From the NCBI RefSeq assembly GCF_040958095.1, contig NC_091173.1, forward strand, positions 12,287,000 to 12,350,999: DNA of 64,000 nt, read 5' to 3'. Each line of letters begins with the position of its first letter. Within the stretch, counting starts at the first letter, position 1. Below are positions 1-13,309 of this stretch, piece by piece. The notes below the pieces were generated by a model that was not told the DNA's origin, did not search any database, and saw only the letters and a program-made list of their open reading frames with translations. The position numbers and the translations under genes were made by a program. Source of the DNA: Procambarus clarkii (taxonomy: Eukaryota > Arthropoda > Malacostraca > Decapoda > Cambaridae).

Positions 1-2200
1 GATGTATTTACCAGGCTGGCGTGGGGTCATTGTGGCCTGGCTGCATACCTTACGGGTTCATGTGTTGATGCTCGACTGGCTTGTGTGGGCACAAAGTCAG
101 TCTTCATCAACTGACCAGGGATTTGGTTCTTTCCCAGTTCACGAGTTCAGGTTCCTGGTGAATTGGAGGAAGTCCTAGTTAGTTTCATCCCAGGCTCAGA
201 GTTGTCTAAGCCTTGTTTGGTACTCTGTTGGCTTCTCTGTCCCTGCTACCAGCAGCTTTGCACCACCCTGCTCCACCTGCAATTTCATTGCCATTAGGTA
301 CCATATTGGCCTTGGGATCCACTGCTTCCAGGATCATTGGGTTTGGGCCCCACCTGTCTTTCATCAGCTCCTGCTTCACCAGCTTCCCCTTCAGCCTTTT
401 CTGGGTTTGGCACCATCCTACCTCATTGCTCAGTATATTCATGGATGACTTGTATCTGGGTTCAGGCTTTGTGGCCAATGCTGATCTGGCCACCCACTGT
501 CGGTGGTTGGGTTCATTCCTTTGGAGAGACAGTACGGTGTACGGTGCATGAGTTTGTGACTGTGTGACATGCCGAGGCATGTCACATAGCCACGTTTTGG
601 CTTTCTTCAGCCTCTGTTTTCCGGCTCCACTCTGATGGAGCCGGTTCATTGCCTGAACTGTGAGGGGTTTGCTTTGGTCCATCATCCTGTGGATCTGGAC
701 ACTACAAGTAGCTTGGCTTCTGGATTCTTGGAATTTGGTTCTCCATGTGGTTCACACATAGGAGTGTCCAACATACTCAGGGATGGGTTATCACACTTGC
801 ACCCCATATACATGGAGTGGACCATTAAAGACTTCCTTCTGTTGGGTCTGCAAGATGTTCGGTCACACCAAGGTGTACCTCTTTGTATTACTATGGAACT
901 GGCACCTTCCCTTATGTGGTTCCATTCTGCAATTGCAAGGTGCTCGTGGTGCATGCCTTTCCACTGGACTGGTGGAGGTACATTTACTTTTTTGTCTCCC
1001 AGTTCAGTTGTTGCCTCAGGTTGTGTCCAGTCTGGCATTGTGCTCGGGAAGGGTGATCCTTTTGTCATCTTAGTGGCTGGTGCAGACTTGGTTTTCAGCT
1101 CTTGTCCTGTGTCCAAATCTAGGCATTTTCCCGCTGCTTTGCCCTTTTCGCAGATTGGCCCAACAGTTTATTTTGCTGATATGATTTCACATCTGGACCT
1201 TTTGACATGGATATTGCCATATGTTTGGTGATCAGGTGGAGTGGTTGTTAGTATCCAACTTGAGTCATTCTTTGCGGTGACAATATGAAGCTGCCTGGCA
1301 CTTGCTTGCTTCCGGAGGGGACACCTTTTGGTTGTTGATGGTTAGGCATCATTTGGGGTGTTCATTGGTGGCTCTTCACCACTACCTGTGGGTCACCTGT
1401 TCTGCCTCAGTGGATCCCTTATTTGTTGACCCTGTTTCCTTGGTCTCCTGTTCCAAGACTCTAATTTCTTTAGTGATTTGCAGTGTCATTAAGTCTAACT
1501 AGAAAAGTCTGCCCTCAGGCCCATGATGTTCGCAATATGTGAACATCACGTGGGTTGCTTTGGCCATAGAATATTGCCAAAGCTATTTGCAGCTTTGGCC
1601 ATGGACTATTCCATGTCTTTTGCTTGGCAGTTTTGGCGGACCATTATTTAGTGAATGTTCCCAGTCAGTATTGTTACACTGGGGACTTGCAGTGTAAATC
1701 AGACTCTTGGTCTGATTTTTTCTTCTCACTAATGCATGTCATCTCTCCTCCCTAGTGAGTCCTGTTGTTGTTCTGTGTTGTTAGTTAGCTTCAGGGAGCC
1801 ACTGGAAAGTTCTCCCAGAAACCCAGCATTTAACATATTGAAATACCTCTATCTGGATTGCCCCATTGGCTCTCTGATTGCCTCCATTGCTGGCTCATCA
1901 GTGAGTTGTTCATCAGATCCAGAACTTACCAGGGAAGCTGGCTGAGGGTAGGAGCTGGGCCACCTGGTGGTGGTGATCATTACTAAAGAGTTTCGATTTA
2001 GTTTGAGTGACTCCATCCTCCTGTTGTCTGTAAAGCTTTGCAGACTTTCCGGATGCTTTCTCGATTGGATGGTAAACTGTCACTTGTTCCCTGTGCCTCT
2101 GTGGTTGGGATGGGCTATGGGGGAAAAGGAATGGGGGGGGGGCTGTGGTTTGCAGTAGGCCAAACAGAACTTCTATGACTAATGTGATCATTTAGCATGG
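1..2200. other. GC-richer block of unknown nature
   Basis: This block is clearly richer in G and C than the AT-rich DNA that follows it. It carries overlapping stop-free stretches on both strands (for example 635-1231 plus, 206-685 minus and 682-1116 minus). I recognise no protein domain in any of them, and the presence of open frames on both strands argues for composition rather than coding. It may be an old interspersed repeat. The upstream exons of the adenosine kinase-like gene were looked for here and not found. Confidence 0.3.
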
Positions 2201-2764
2201 AGCATTCTGAATAAGATAGCTTCAGAGAGCCACCGGGAGGCTCTACCAAAAAAGACATTTCTTCACATACTTTTCTTGGGGTCACTTAATGTATTTTCTG
2301 GTAAGGATGCAACTACTGCATATAGTTCCTTGTGATTATTTAATGCCAAGTATTGCCAAGTGGTGTCTCAGGTTTAGGCTGCAAGGTGGCAGTTCTTATG
2401 CAAGACAGGCAATTTGGTGCTAGATATTGACAAGAATGATCAAATGTGTACCCACTATATACAGTACGGTAATATCCCCCCCCCCCCACCCTGGCTAGTC
2501 ACTGTAAAAATTCCTTGATTGTCTTGCATCAGAATGTTATCAAGTGAACTATGATGCACCATATACAAAAATGTATTTTTCATTCAAGCTAGAAATATTA
2601 CATACTAAGAGATGTTAGTTGTTGCATTTCCTCTATATACTGTACATTATAAATTGTTTAAGTTAGCTATGGGGGTAAATTTTTAATTTCTTCTCGAAAC
2701 AAATATTTTTTTTAATCAAAATTAACATAACAAACATTATTGAATATATTTACCTTTTTTACAG
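2201..2764 (+). other. Probable intron upstream of the adenosine kinase-like exon
   Basis: AT-rich sequence ending in a T-rich tract and 'acag' at 2761-2764, which makes a good splice acceptor for the exon that follows. It contains a C-run near 2478. No upstream exon was recognised, so the preceding exon probably lies outside the window. Confidence 0.45.
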
Positions 2765-3493
2765 ATTGCCAAATATGCACAAAAAAACAAGAAAACATTT
2801 GTATTTAATCTATGTGGAAGCTATGTGTGTGAAAACCATCCAAATGAATTGGCAGAACTTTTGCCATATGTGGATATCCTTTTTGGTTTTGTGGAAGAGT
2901 ACAAAACCTTGGACAAGTTTGTTGACATTGAGCAAGTGTCCTCCGGTCACGCAAACAATCCAAATAACATATCCCATGATATATTGCAGGTGTTAAGAGC
3001 CATTAAAGGTGAGGAAAAGATCATAAAGGACAATTTTAAAGGTGTGTCAGAAGATCTACGGAAAGTGGCAAAACTTGAATCTTTAGAGATATCCGATAAT
3101 CATTTTGGTCACAAAGACGGTGTTGACATCAATGGAACCACCACTGGCTTATGTAATGGTATTATTAAGGATCATAGGGATTCCAATGGTTTTCTATACC
3201 ACGTAAATGATAGGAAGCCGAAATTGGTTGTTGTAACAAAGGGTCCGAGTCCACTCTTGTACGTACATAACCATGAAGTTAGAGAACGTCCAGTGCCCCC
3301 AATATCCCCTAAAGACATTGTAGACACAACTGGTGCAGGTGACTCATTTGTGGGAGGATTTTTGGCTGCCTTGAGCACAGGTCAGCCTCTTCAAAAGTGT
3401 CTGGATTGTGGCACATGGACAGCTCAAAAACTTCTGCAACAAAAGGGTTGTACGCTTCCGTCTTTCCCAGCCACATTTCTTGATCACAACTAA
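2765..3493 (+). CDS. Adenosine kinase-like protein, terminal coding exon (partial)
   Basis: Adenosine kinase phosphorylates adenosine to AMP in purine salvage. The frame is open from the acceptor at 2764 to a TAA at 3491-3493, about 242 residues, and matches the C-terminal half of the PfkB/ribokinase-type fold. Visible landmarks are 'FVFNL', 'LPYVDILFG', 'VVVTKGP' and the anion-hole and catalytic-base motif 'DTTGAGDSFVGGF' at 3319-3357, followed by a typical C-terminal 'GCTLPS'. Two things are odd. Between 'DILFG' and 'VVVTKG' there are about 105 residues where the human enzyme has about 40. The 'GNETE' stretch (the family NxxE motif) reads 'GFVEE' here, so its Asn is missing. Upstream exons and the true start are not in the window. 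The frame is intact, so I read this as a divergent paralogue; a decayed copy is less likely. Confidence 0.8.
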   Translation: MAKYAQKNKKTFVFNLCGSYVCENHPNELAELLPYVDILFGFVEEYKTLDKFVDIEQVSSGHANNPNNISHDILQVLRAIKGEEKIIKDNFKGVSEDLRKVAKLESLEISDNHFGHKDGVDINGTTTGLCNGIIKDHRDSNGFLYHVNDRKPKLVVVTKGPSPLLYVHNHEVRERPVPPISPKDIVDTTGAGDSFVGGFLAALSTGQPLQKCLDCGTWTAQKLLQQKGCTLPSFPATFLDHN

Positions 3494-3578
3494 ACGATAA
3501 GATCTCTACCTGTAACAACATTTCTAGGACATGCTACAATTTGTGTTGGCCATAATTGGTGAGAGAAGTTACCATATT

Positions 3579-3584
3579 AATAAA
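3579..3584 (+). promoter_or_regulatory. Polyadenylation signal of the adenosine kinase-like gene
   Basis: AATAAA lies 86 bases after the stop codon, so the 3' UTR would be short and unspliced. No other canonical signal lies between the stop and this one. Confidence 0.5.
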
Positions 3585-3599
3585 ATCTACATTTACCCT

Positions 3600-4378
3600 C
3601 CATTATGGAGTGTTGATAAATATGAGAATATTGAAAATACTTACCACACATTGCTTTTATTTGCACTATTTAGAAAGGTTGTCAATAGTTTAATATAGAA
3701 GCCAGAAGTACTGTACATTTAAAAGGGTTTTTAAGTTTTGTTATAATTGCTCGAGGTATGATTAGCTATGATGACATTTGTGACTTAGATTACTTTGAAA
3801 TCTATGTTATACATTAATTGTAGTAAAACACTATCAACACTTACTTGGCTATAGGAAAATAGAAAACCTTTAAAACTTTTTATTTACTGTATTTTGATAC
3901 AGGTTTTTATTACTGCATTTAGTTACATAATTAGAATTATTACCATTAATAATAATTTTACTATTATTTGTATGATTGTTTTTATCCATATTTAATTAAA
4001 TAATCAAATTAATTTTTAATCTTAACATCTTATTTTTTTTTGTCAATCGAAATGGCACCTTGTCAGGCCACAAACCGTCTGCATGTTCAGGAAATTGTTA
4101 AGACTTGTACCAAAGGAAGTTAGTTGTACCCTCTTTATCTGACTGAAGAGATAAACTAAGGAATCCCAAGTAATGAATAAGAATTACAACTCTACGTTCT
4201 AGTAGTGCTTGGCAGGGAATGTGTTGTGCTGTTTCATAGTATGTTACTCTTAAAGTTGGAGAGACATGCATAGGAAATATATTTTTGTTAATTTTAATTA
4301 TAAGCAAGAATGTATCTATGCATAGCGCACGCACACACACACTTGCAGGTATACATACTCCCCCGTGACCCCTTTCTT

Positions 4379-4413
<35 letters not shown>

Positions 4414-7400
4414 TACTCAAACAAATATTACACATCCAACAGGTCATTTCACATGCCCATTAAAATGTTAAATGGCCAACCACAACTTTTGAGAATAACT
4501 GAAGGATTGTATTTAGATAAACTACAAGTACAATAACTGCCCCCTTAATGATCTCATTTTTAATATTAGTTTTGTACCGTGTATATTTCTCACCCCGAAG
4601 CCAGTTGAGCTTCCAGAATCTCTCCTCCATATCTGCCACTAACGAGATTGTGTCAAAAATCTTCTTCAAAGCTTTAATTGGATTATGAATATTGGTTTGG
4701 CCATTACCCAATTGGCTGTGCTTAATTTAATTAGTTAATATCTATTGTGAATTTTGCCCTTTAGTGAGCGAATCAATAGGACAAGACTATCAGCATATGT
4801 GGATACCAAGTAAGTTTGAGAAGTTAATAGACATCTTGCATAAATGCTAGAGTTTCACTGGTTTAGTGCAGAATTTAATGAATAAACAGTTTAATGAAGG
4901 CAATTTATTTCTAGTTCTACCAGTAATCAGATTATTCAGTTTGTTACTTCAGAAGGCACATTTAAAATGCATAAAGTTGAGTGCATTATTGTAATAGCAA
5001 TACAATTTGGATGAATGCAAAACTGTACTTTATTATGAAATTCTACTAGACTTAGGTACAGTATTAAGAAATTATATTAAATTGAGCATAGGGTGTTTTA
5101 AGTACAGTTATAGTACATTCAATTTTGAAAACAACTAATAGGCAATGTAATGGCTTTGTGGATTTCACAAAAAAGGGACCATTATTATTTTTTACCATCT
5201 ATTTTGCATTGACATTTCCCATCTGTGAGTCTTGTCTATCTCAATATGTATTACTTCGTTAAAACTTTTTTTTCCATGGATGCGAAGTCATCACAATTTT
5301 GACAGACTAGTCAAGTTTAATATAATGTATCTGTAATGTTGAAATATATTATAATTAATGATAATTGCTGAAATTTGTGAACACTGTACAAATGAAAATT
5401 GCCTGCTTACAGGTAACAATTATAAGAGTGATTTCTTTAGTGTAAGAGTAAATGTTTGACACATTCAGAGAACATTTGTAGTTCTCTCAATGTGAAGGAT
5501 GAATAGAAAGACAGTATTTCAAAGGTTTAGGACTATATGCTACGTAAACACTTCTTGCTATGTATAGTATAGACTGATGATGGTAATAAAGTACATACTT
5601 GCATTAGAAACAGACAACTAATGCTATATTTTCCTATTGCTGCAATAGGGAAAAAAGTATTGGCTATGGAAATTCCTTTGGCAGGCAGTGGGAAAGTTGT
5701 GTGAAGTATGAAGCCAAAGGCATCAAGATGCTGATTATGATGCTTGCATCTTCTATAAAGCTTCTTTGAAATTAGTTTTCACTATTTAGTAACTAGGGGA
5801 CACCATTACCCATCATTACCGTTTTTAGGAGCTTCCGAGACTGTGCATAATTTGAAGAAAAGTATAATATGTCGTATAGATAGTCTTTTAGACTTTACCT
5901 AGAAATTAACTGATCCAAATTTGCAGCAAGGCTGGACTCTTACTGCTGATACTACCTATATCAAGAATGTTATTTTTTGAGCAAATTTGTGCTATGAAAG
6001 TGTAGAAGTACAAAGCTTTTCTAAATTAGATGTTGCTTGAAGAGATGTGGTTTTGTTCTCTCTTTCTAAACTCATAGCTGTTGTGATACCGATTGTTGTC
6101 TAGAATGGCTGAAAGTTCATCATAGCTTTGCAAGATCAGTAACAAAGAACGATATTATTTTGTCCACCTTGTGTCCCTGATGTATGTTCAAATGTAAAAT
6201 TCATGAAGAGAGAAATCAGCATGAAGAAATGCAAGTTGACTGCCATTTTCATATAATGCGATACACTAACTTAGAAGTTGTCTTTGGTAATATTTTGGTA
6301 TGTGCATAATATAACCATTGTCTAATATGCTATTGAACTAGTAATTTTTTGCAAGTGATGGAATTGTGTATTAATTAAATCTTGTGTAGTATATCCAGTC
6401 ACTTCAGGGCACTCTTGGAGTTAATGTCAAAGTCATTAACAAGACATATGTTAATATATTTCAGTGGTTAAAGTTTTATTTGGCAAGTTGACTAAGTATT
6501 TTAGTTAACCCCATATCCTAATTTGCTGCTGTAATTGCAATCCGCTATATATTCATTCAAGAATTAGGTATAGTACATCCTTGTATATCTTTGTCTGGTT
6601 CCCTCTGGCAACCCTTATCTGCAGGGATGGCACATTTCTCTAGTATAGAATAATTGATGGCAAAAGAATTTGATCCATGTCTCTAATTTGAATATATATA
6701 TATGACATTTTACTATTTTGGTTAAATGTATTTCACACACAATTAGCAGTGTGGAAATATAAAAATCTTGTTGAGATGTAATTTTTTAGAATGACTTGGA
6801 TAAATAATACTTCTGCCTAATCTTCAGGAACTTGGTGATGAATCTAGTGTTGAAAGCTTTTCATTTGTAAGGTACTGTACCTCAATTTTTTGTATAGACA
6901 CACCTAGAAAGTGGCCTTAGTACGTGTTATTTATGGCTACTATATGCTCTATAAAGTATATAGATAGCAAAGTTAGGTTTAGCTTCTGTATCATTATGAA
7001 TGTACAGATGCAAGTCATCATTATGACAGAGCCAGCATAATGGTTAAGTTTCATATTCACTGTTGTTTGGTAGTTTTAACGTGACTCAATACGTAAACAC
7101 AGGTGTGGGAATCAAGGGGGAATTCTTAGTCAAATTCCATGGTCAAAATGTCTTGCCAGTTTTAATTTAAAAGTTGTGTTGTGTGTAAGAAAACAATTAC
7201 AATATTGGTCACTAATGTTCAATGTTAAGGATACTGTTGACTGATTGTATGGGTTATACATTAGCTAAAAATGTAAATTGACTATGATCATTGTTAGATT
7301 TTGAAGTGCTTACATCCATCCATTCATCAGAAAAGCAAGTTATATTAAATTAATGAATTAATTTTAAATAAAAATTTTCTACTGAGCATATGGTGCAGTT

Positions 7401-9400
7401 TGTGGTCAGTTTCAAGTATATGGACTGAATCTTGAGTAAAATTATTAAAATCTGGATGTGAAGTGTAGACTTCTACACTGTACAAATATTTTTAATAATT
7501 TCATATGAATATTTCTGTGAATTTTATGAATGGATGTGGCTGTGTCGGGCTTCAGGCGAAATGACTGCATGATCTGGGAGTCCATGAGTGATAGTAATAA
7601 ATTCAATAAGGATCTGCATATATCAAAGGAACAGGATAGATTTTCTTATAACTAAAAGACCCTGTCAAATTGACTCAAAAAGTCATAACATTATTTGTAA
7701 ATGTGCAAAATGTTGTTTAACGCCCATATTTTTGTGTGTTTCTCCTGCATGCTGGCCCACCATTGTTTAGGTTTTTTTGTTACCCAGTGTGGCTGTGTAG
7801 TTATGGAAGCAATTTATTTAAACAAAAATTGCATTCTTCTCTTTAAAATTTATTGCTTGAAACTAGATCAATGTAAATGTTATATATACATGTAGCATTA
7901 AGTACATATTATTTTATTAGAAGTCTCAGAGAATATATTATTATTTAAAGAAGCAACCTTGTATCAAGGCTGATAAAATGAGGTATTATGTACAGTAACA
8001 CTGTAATATGTGTAATTGTTGCTAAGCTTGTCTTAAAAATTCCTGTCTTGCCATTACAGGATTACTGAAAGTTGAACATGAATGTAACCATCTTCATATT
8101 TCACATTTCTGATATTTTAGGTTTTACTGTTATGTCATTTATGTATGTCATTTACCTGTAAAATAACAGTACACATACTCAAAGTTTGCATTATTTTTTT
8201 ATTATTGGTTATATATAAGAAAAACTTCATGACAATTCTTCCGGTTAGTAATTCTTGTTTAATAAACAAAAATTGTCCATAAACTACAGCTTCTCGGAAA
8301 TGTTAGTGCTGTAAGGAAATTGCAACTATAGTATAACTTTATAAATTGACAAATTTGTATTCGCGCTCAAGGGACTTAGAAAATGTGTTTTTTCCAAGGT
8401 ATTCGTTGGCAATGTGAAAATCAAATGCTGTAGTTCTTAAATTTGTTTGAATAGGACAAAATGGTGGTGGTCTACACATGCATTACCCAGGTAAATTATA
8501 TATTGGAAAAGCATTCTATTCTTCAATACAGCATCTGTTTTTTCTATTTATAAATAATTACATCTATTAATTTATATTTAGGTGGAAAAAAAGCAAGTGT
8601 AGTCAGTTCTAGAATGAAACAGAGTTCTTTTGACTACTGGTATACAGAACACAGGTAAAGTACAGTACTCTTGATATTGTCATTGTACTAAACTGACAAT
8701 TAAGTTGGCCTCTGCCTCATTCCACCTCTTCACAACTTGTACTGTACTCTTCTTAGCATACTTCTTTCCAGGACATTGTATGCAGTTTGTCTCCATGTCC
8801 TATTCTGTACAACTATTGAAGCACAGTTTTTGTTCAGTCTCCCTCACTATTATACCTTGTGATGAGTTCTCCTCTGGATTCACTTACCTCTAGTGATCAA
8901 AGCTTCATTTTTTCTTCTTTTCTCCTTCTCTATATACAGTATATAGCCTGTCTACATGCTGTAGTTCAAGTCTCGTGTTTTGAGTATAAGCCATGTGAGA
9001 AATTTTTTAGTTTAAATTTTCCTTTTAGTGCTTAACAATGAGTGGGGTTCCATGTTGTTTTGAAGGATTCCTTGTTTAAGTTTTAATAGGGCATGTTTGT
9101 TTACTAACTGCACATGCTACTACTGATTGAGACTTTGTGTAGGTGGGATATGCAATCATGCATGTGTGTGATGGAGGTACATATGTGGTGTGTCAGAAAT
9201 TAAGCATTGTGTACCTGTTGAATAACAAGCAAATACATTTTACTTCCTTAATCTCTTCCATTTAAATATATTAAAATGATTCAAAAGTATAAATTATTGT
9301 GATCTATGATAATGAACAAAATTCAGCATTGTACATACATATATAAATAAAATGTCAGGAGGAGATTATACTTGTGTCCATTGTATCTAACTGAATAAAA
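3600..9400. other. AT-rich non-coding stretch
   Basis: About 5.8 kb with frequent stops in all frames and no recognised gene or element. It contains short microsatellites but no stretch with coding character. It could be intergenic DNA or an intron of an unseen gene. Confidence 0.5.
4379..4410. repeat. (CA)n microsatellite
   Basis: Pure CA dinucleotide run. A shorter impure CA run sits just upstream at 4328-4342. Confidence 0.9.
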
Positions 9401-9639
9401 CGATTTTAGACTAACATTATTTTTACCGTTCTCAGTTACGTAGTGTCCATGGCCTGCCGCTGCCTTTTGATAATTACTCGCTTACCTTTCAGAGTGTAGC
9501 CTTCATATGATTCTATTCAATCAGATTGCTTCACACACACTTTCGTGATTTCTTTGGTAGTAAATCCTAAAATCTTACTTATAAGTCATAAGTGGGTTTG
9601 ACTGACGCTGTTCTTTGAGGATGCTCCGATAAATGTACT

Positions 9640-9800
9640 CAACTGTTCAGTTATGTGCACAATGAAATCACGAACATGGTGCATCTATGAGACTGTATTG
9701 AAGCCGTACAATGGGATTGAACCCACATCCATGAATGCATCATGTGCCTCGTGTATTTATAACTAAGTGTTATAAATTGCTTTAGTGCCAATCACGCATC
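9640..9800 (-). repeat. Possible tRNA-derived SINE relic
   Basis: On the minus strand 'ggttcaatccc' (near 9717-9727) matches a Pol III B box, and 'tggcactaaag' further upstream resembles an A box, but the spacing is longer than in a tRNA. No tail or flanking duplication was seen. This is a weak call. Confidence 0.25.
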
Positions 9801-10536
9801 TTCCATATAATATACATCATTCTCCCACAAACAAGCTTTTGTTTTGACACCTTTATTTAAAGAAAAAGATTTTACATAGAAAAAGAATTGGATATACATT
9901 TTTTCTTGCAAGACACTCTTGCACATTCCATACTTAGTTGCTTCCATTCATCATTGCTGGTAAAGCATATTCTAAAGCATAGCTATTGAATAGCTATGTG
10001 ATATCTTGATTTAGTGGCATCCTAGATGTTTGCTTTGAAGACACTTAGTCTTCCCTCTACCACTAAAGAATGGTTAGTGTTTCCTTTTATTCTCCAGGGT
10101 TGGCAATCTTTCCTTGCTAATCTTATACCGTATTCCCAATATGGATATTTTATGGTTTTCTATTTTTTTTTTTTTTTTCTTCAACCATGTTTTCATTCAA
10201 AATATAAATTACTTAAGTTTAATGTTTTAAGTTCTTCAGTATTTAAATTAAGCAGTGTTATTGCATAGTAACTTTGTATTTTTTGTGTAAATCATGACAT
10301 CTTTGTATTTTATTACAATACCATAGACCTGAAGCCTTGCGTTCTGGAAATTCGCTATCCGGGGGGAAAAGGGGAGAAGCACAAGTTTTTTTAATGTGAT
10401 TCAGCACACAAACTTTTTACTTTAAACCTCTCAATTCTTCCATCAAACCTTTTATGTTTTGTTCCATTCACCCATTCCAAGATACTGGCCTCTTGCCTAT
10501 ACCATCTGATCCCCTTTTTTCACTCTACCATATGTT

Positions 10537-10600
10537 ATCTTAGATTCAGCTGCTCTGAACAATAGTTCCAAGAAGCACATGTTATGGTGAGCCCATAGTG
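10537..10600 (-). mobile_element. Two-hairpin miniature retroposon, type 2, degraded copy
   Basis: Matches the 69-74 bp units at 55,852 and 62,952 along most of their length (shared 'gattcagct', 'agttccaag', 'tatggtgagccc'). The first hairpin has lost pairing and no flanking duplication is left, so this is an old copy. Confidence 0.5.
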
Positions 10601-13019
10601 GACTACACTCTTCCATACTCTTGTTAAATGATTCTCTGGTGCAATACTAATGTCTCTTTCACTTAAGTGTAAGGTGCCTCTCCCACTTCATGGCTCCTTA
10701 TTTCATTCCCTTAATAATTTCACGGGTACCACATCTCCCATATATTTCCTAATTATATCTATCCCACATACTGACTCCTGAAATATCCTCATGACCCTGG
10801 AATTTTTTACCACTTCCACCCAATGGTGATAGGTCCAATACTGGCTATTCCTCATATTTAGTACATACAAGACAGTCAAAATTTGCTAGGATCCCAGCCG
10901 TATTTGCAGTGCCTGTAATGATCTCATGGATTCTATAGTACCGATTCTATCTTTTGTAAGCAGTTCCCTTTCTCTTACTTCTGCAGTCACACCACAGTCT
11001 GCAACCATTATAGTAATAAATGGTCAGGTATTACAACTATCAAACCATGTACTATCAAGTGTGGCCTATCCCTATGACTCTCCTACCACAATACGAGGCA
11101 GTCAGAAATAGCCGACTCGGATGCATATCAGCCACACATACTAAACTTGAGGACACGTTATGACTCATCCTGCTCTTTATTATTCAAACTGCATTGTCTT
11201 GCACCTTCTAGTAGGGTGTCCTGATATTCAGGATGATCATAACTTTTTTTTTCCTCCTGATGTCTATAATAAGTCAGTTGTTTGACTCTCACACACATTC
11301 ACATATATGATTTCATTTACAGTTAAGTTTTCTAGTCTGCATACAGCACACACTATCCTTGAAAACCTCCCACATCCACTATATTCCCACCCACCAACCA
11401 TATCCCCAAACTCACTAGCTCTCCCTATGTTCATATGCGTGTTCAGTATTTTAAAAGTGTATAGTGCAGATTCAGGTACAGAAATATTTCTCTTGCTTGG
11501 CTGCAATCAAACCTCATCTATTTTACATTCTGAAGTTGTTGCACTAACATTTCGGCACTTTTTTGTATCTTCTAAAACCATTTTTTTTTTTTTTAACGAC
11601 TGGTGCATCCTTATCATTAAGAATGCCCCGTTTCATTCAATTATTGGAAGTTATTCATTCTTATATTTTATAACAAATCATAATACTAAAAGACCCTTAT
11701 ATTTCTAGTGATGGAATTTAACACTTTCATGCATGAATTTATAAGTAGTTTGCATTCATTCTCTGCTACAAATAGGTTCACAGGTGAATAATGACCATTT
11801 TGGATTGCAGTATTTAAAAAAAAGCATTCAAATACTGTATGTATTTATCAGGACAAAAAAAGGCAGTATGCTCTAGCCTTTACTGCTGCTGTAGCCAATT
11901 GGGACTTTTTCATTTATGTCCCGCCACTATTCCTTTCAATGTTATTGGTTACATGTAAGGTAGTAATTTTGTTTGTTTCTTTTTTCTTTTTTTCTTTTTT
12001 GTAACAGAGGTAAATCTTGTCTCTAAAATAGTGAGGCACATGTTTACCACCATCATAACTGTATTATGTACTTGTACGTACAGCTGTACACTACACATAA
12101 GCATGTCCAGAAATTGAGGCATTTGATAACCTTGTGAAACAATAATTCATTGTGTCGGGGGACAGGCAGCCAGGTGTATATAAATAGGCTTGCATCGAGG
12201 TCATCCCATTTATACTTGGGTACTATATTGTTCTATGCATCACTGTACTGTTTATCTTCATAGATGACTTCTCCCACAGAATATTTGAATACAGTACTTC
12301 AGTTCTATACAGTAAAACAATGTGCGTGTGTGCACTGTACTGTGTTAAGTGACAGTATAGACTAAAATGGTGATCCTTTGAAAGATTGTAATTAGGCGAG
12401 TGATAGTATATTGTACTAGTCATTCATATTTATTCAATATTTATATAGTTATATTTGTTGATATAATTTATAGAATGAATAAAGTACTTAAGCTTATGCT
12501 TCTTATGTCGGATGTCTCTTTACTCCTTGAATATTTTGAGTTTCATTCCCAGTGTTTACATAGCTAAACAAGTTACTTTAAATACAGGCCTACCTCATAC
12601 ATTAAGAAATTTGCTAACGCGATATATCATTTTATGCTTCAGGGTAAAAGTGTGCAGCTCGAATACCCAGATTGCTGGTTCAAGTAATCACATTGCCCTA
12701 ATTGATTTTCTATCATGGTTGTCTTCTGCCATGATGCCTTGAGAAAAACATCTAGTGTGTTGAACTACTGCTGGTACTTCTGTTGCTAATACATTTCAAT
12801 GCAACAGTCAACACTAGCTTGTAAATTCTTGCTTACAGTATAGATACATTTTCAGTCAGGATTATCAGTTAAAGCAGCCATGAGTTTGTCATGTGTTCAG
12901 TGCCTCGAAAACTTTAATAAAAATAGTTCAAACTTGTGTTGGCTCAGGTTGTGTCCTCCCTTCACTCCTATTCTCTTCTGCTCATATTTCATTCAGCAGA
13001 ATTATTATTAAATTGGTTA
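10601..13019. other. Non-coding DNA without recognised gene
   Basis: Apart from the short SINE end at 12,145 I see no gene here. Open frames are short and show no domain. Poly-T tracts occur near 11,580 and 11,985. Confidence 0.4.
12145..12171 (-). repeat. SINE 3' end fragment
   Basis: This 27-bp segment is the exact reverse complement of 14,927-14,953, the end of the SINE copy there, and it contains 'tgtcgggggacaggcagcc'. It probably marks the remnant of another SINE of that family. Confidence 0.55.
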
Positions 13020-13078
13020 AGCAGGGCAACCCATAATCGAGTTTAGACAGTACAAGAGAGGAATATAAAAAGAGCGCT
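13020..13078 (-). mobile_element. Short LINE fragment (same family as 24.3 and 29.1 kb copies)
   Basis: Shares 'gagtttagacag' and its flanks with 25,690-25,745 and 30,395-30,450, which encode the 'LSKLNYG' region after the reverse transcriptase core. Only about 60 bp of the family remain. Confidence 0.6.
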
Positions 13079-13309
13079 GCAAGAAAACCCGTTGGGTTGT
13101 TCATCCTGTCACTTGTACCCAGATACAGCTGGGACTTGCTTAACTGTTTCAAGTGAACAGCTCCTCAAACAAGAAGACTAACATTCGTCAACCCTTAAAA
13201 TCTTACGTTATTTTGCTGGTGCAAAATGGGGGCATCCTTTAAGAACAGTATCTATATTTCCCAAATAGTGTTTTCCCTACTCAAACATTGTGGGGTTTAT
13301 TATTCTACA

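Noticed and set aside
635-1231. 198-codon open frame on the plus strand
   Set aside because: No recognisable domain, competing open frames on the minus strand, and no splice or start features that set it apart.
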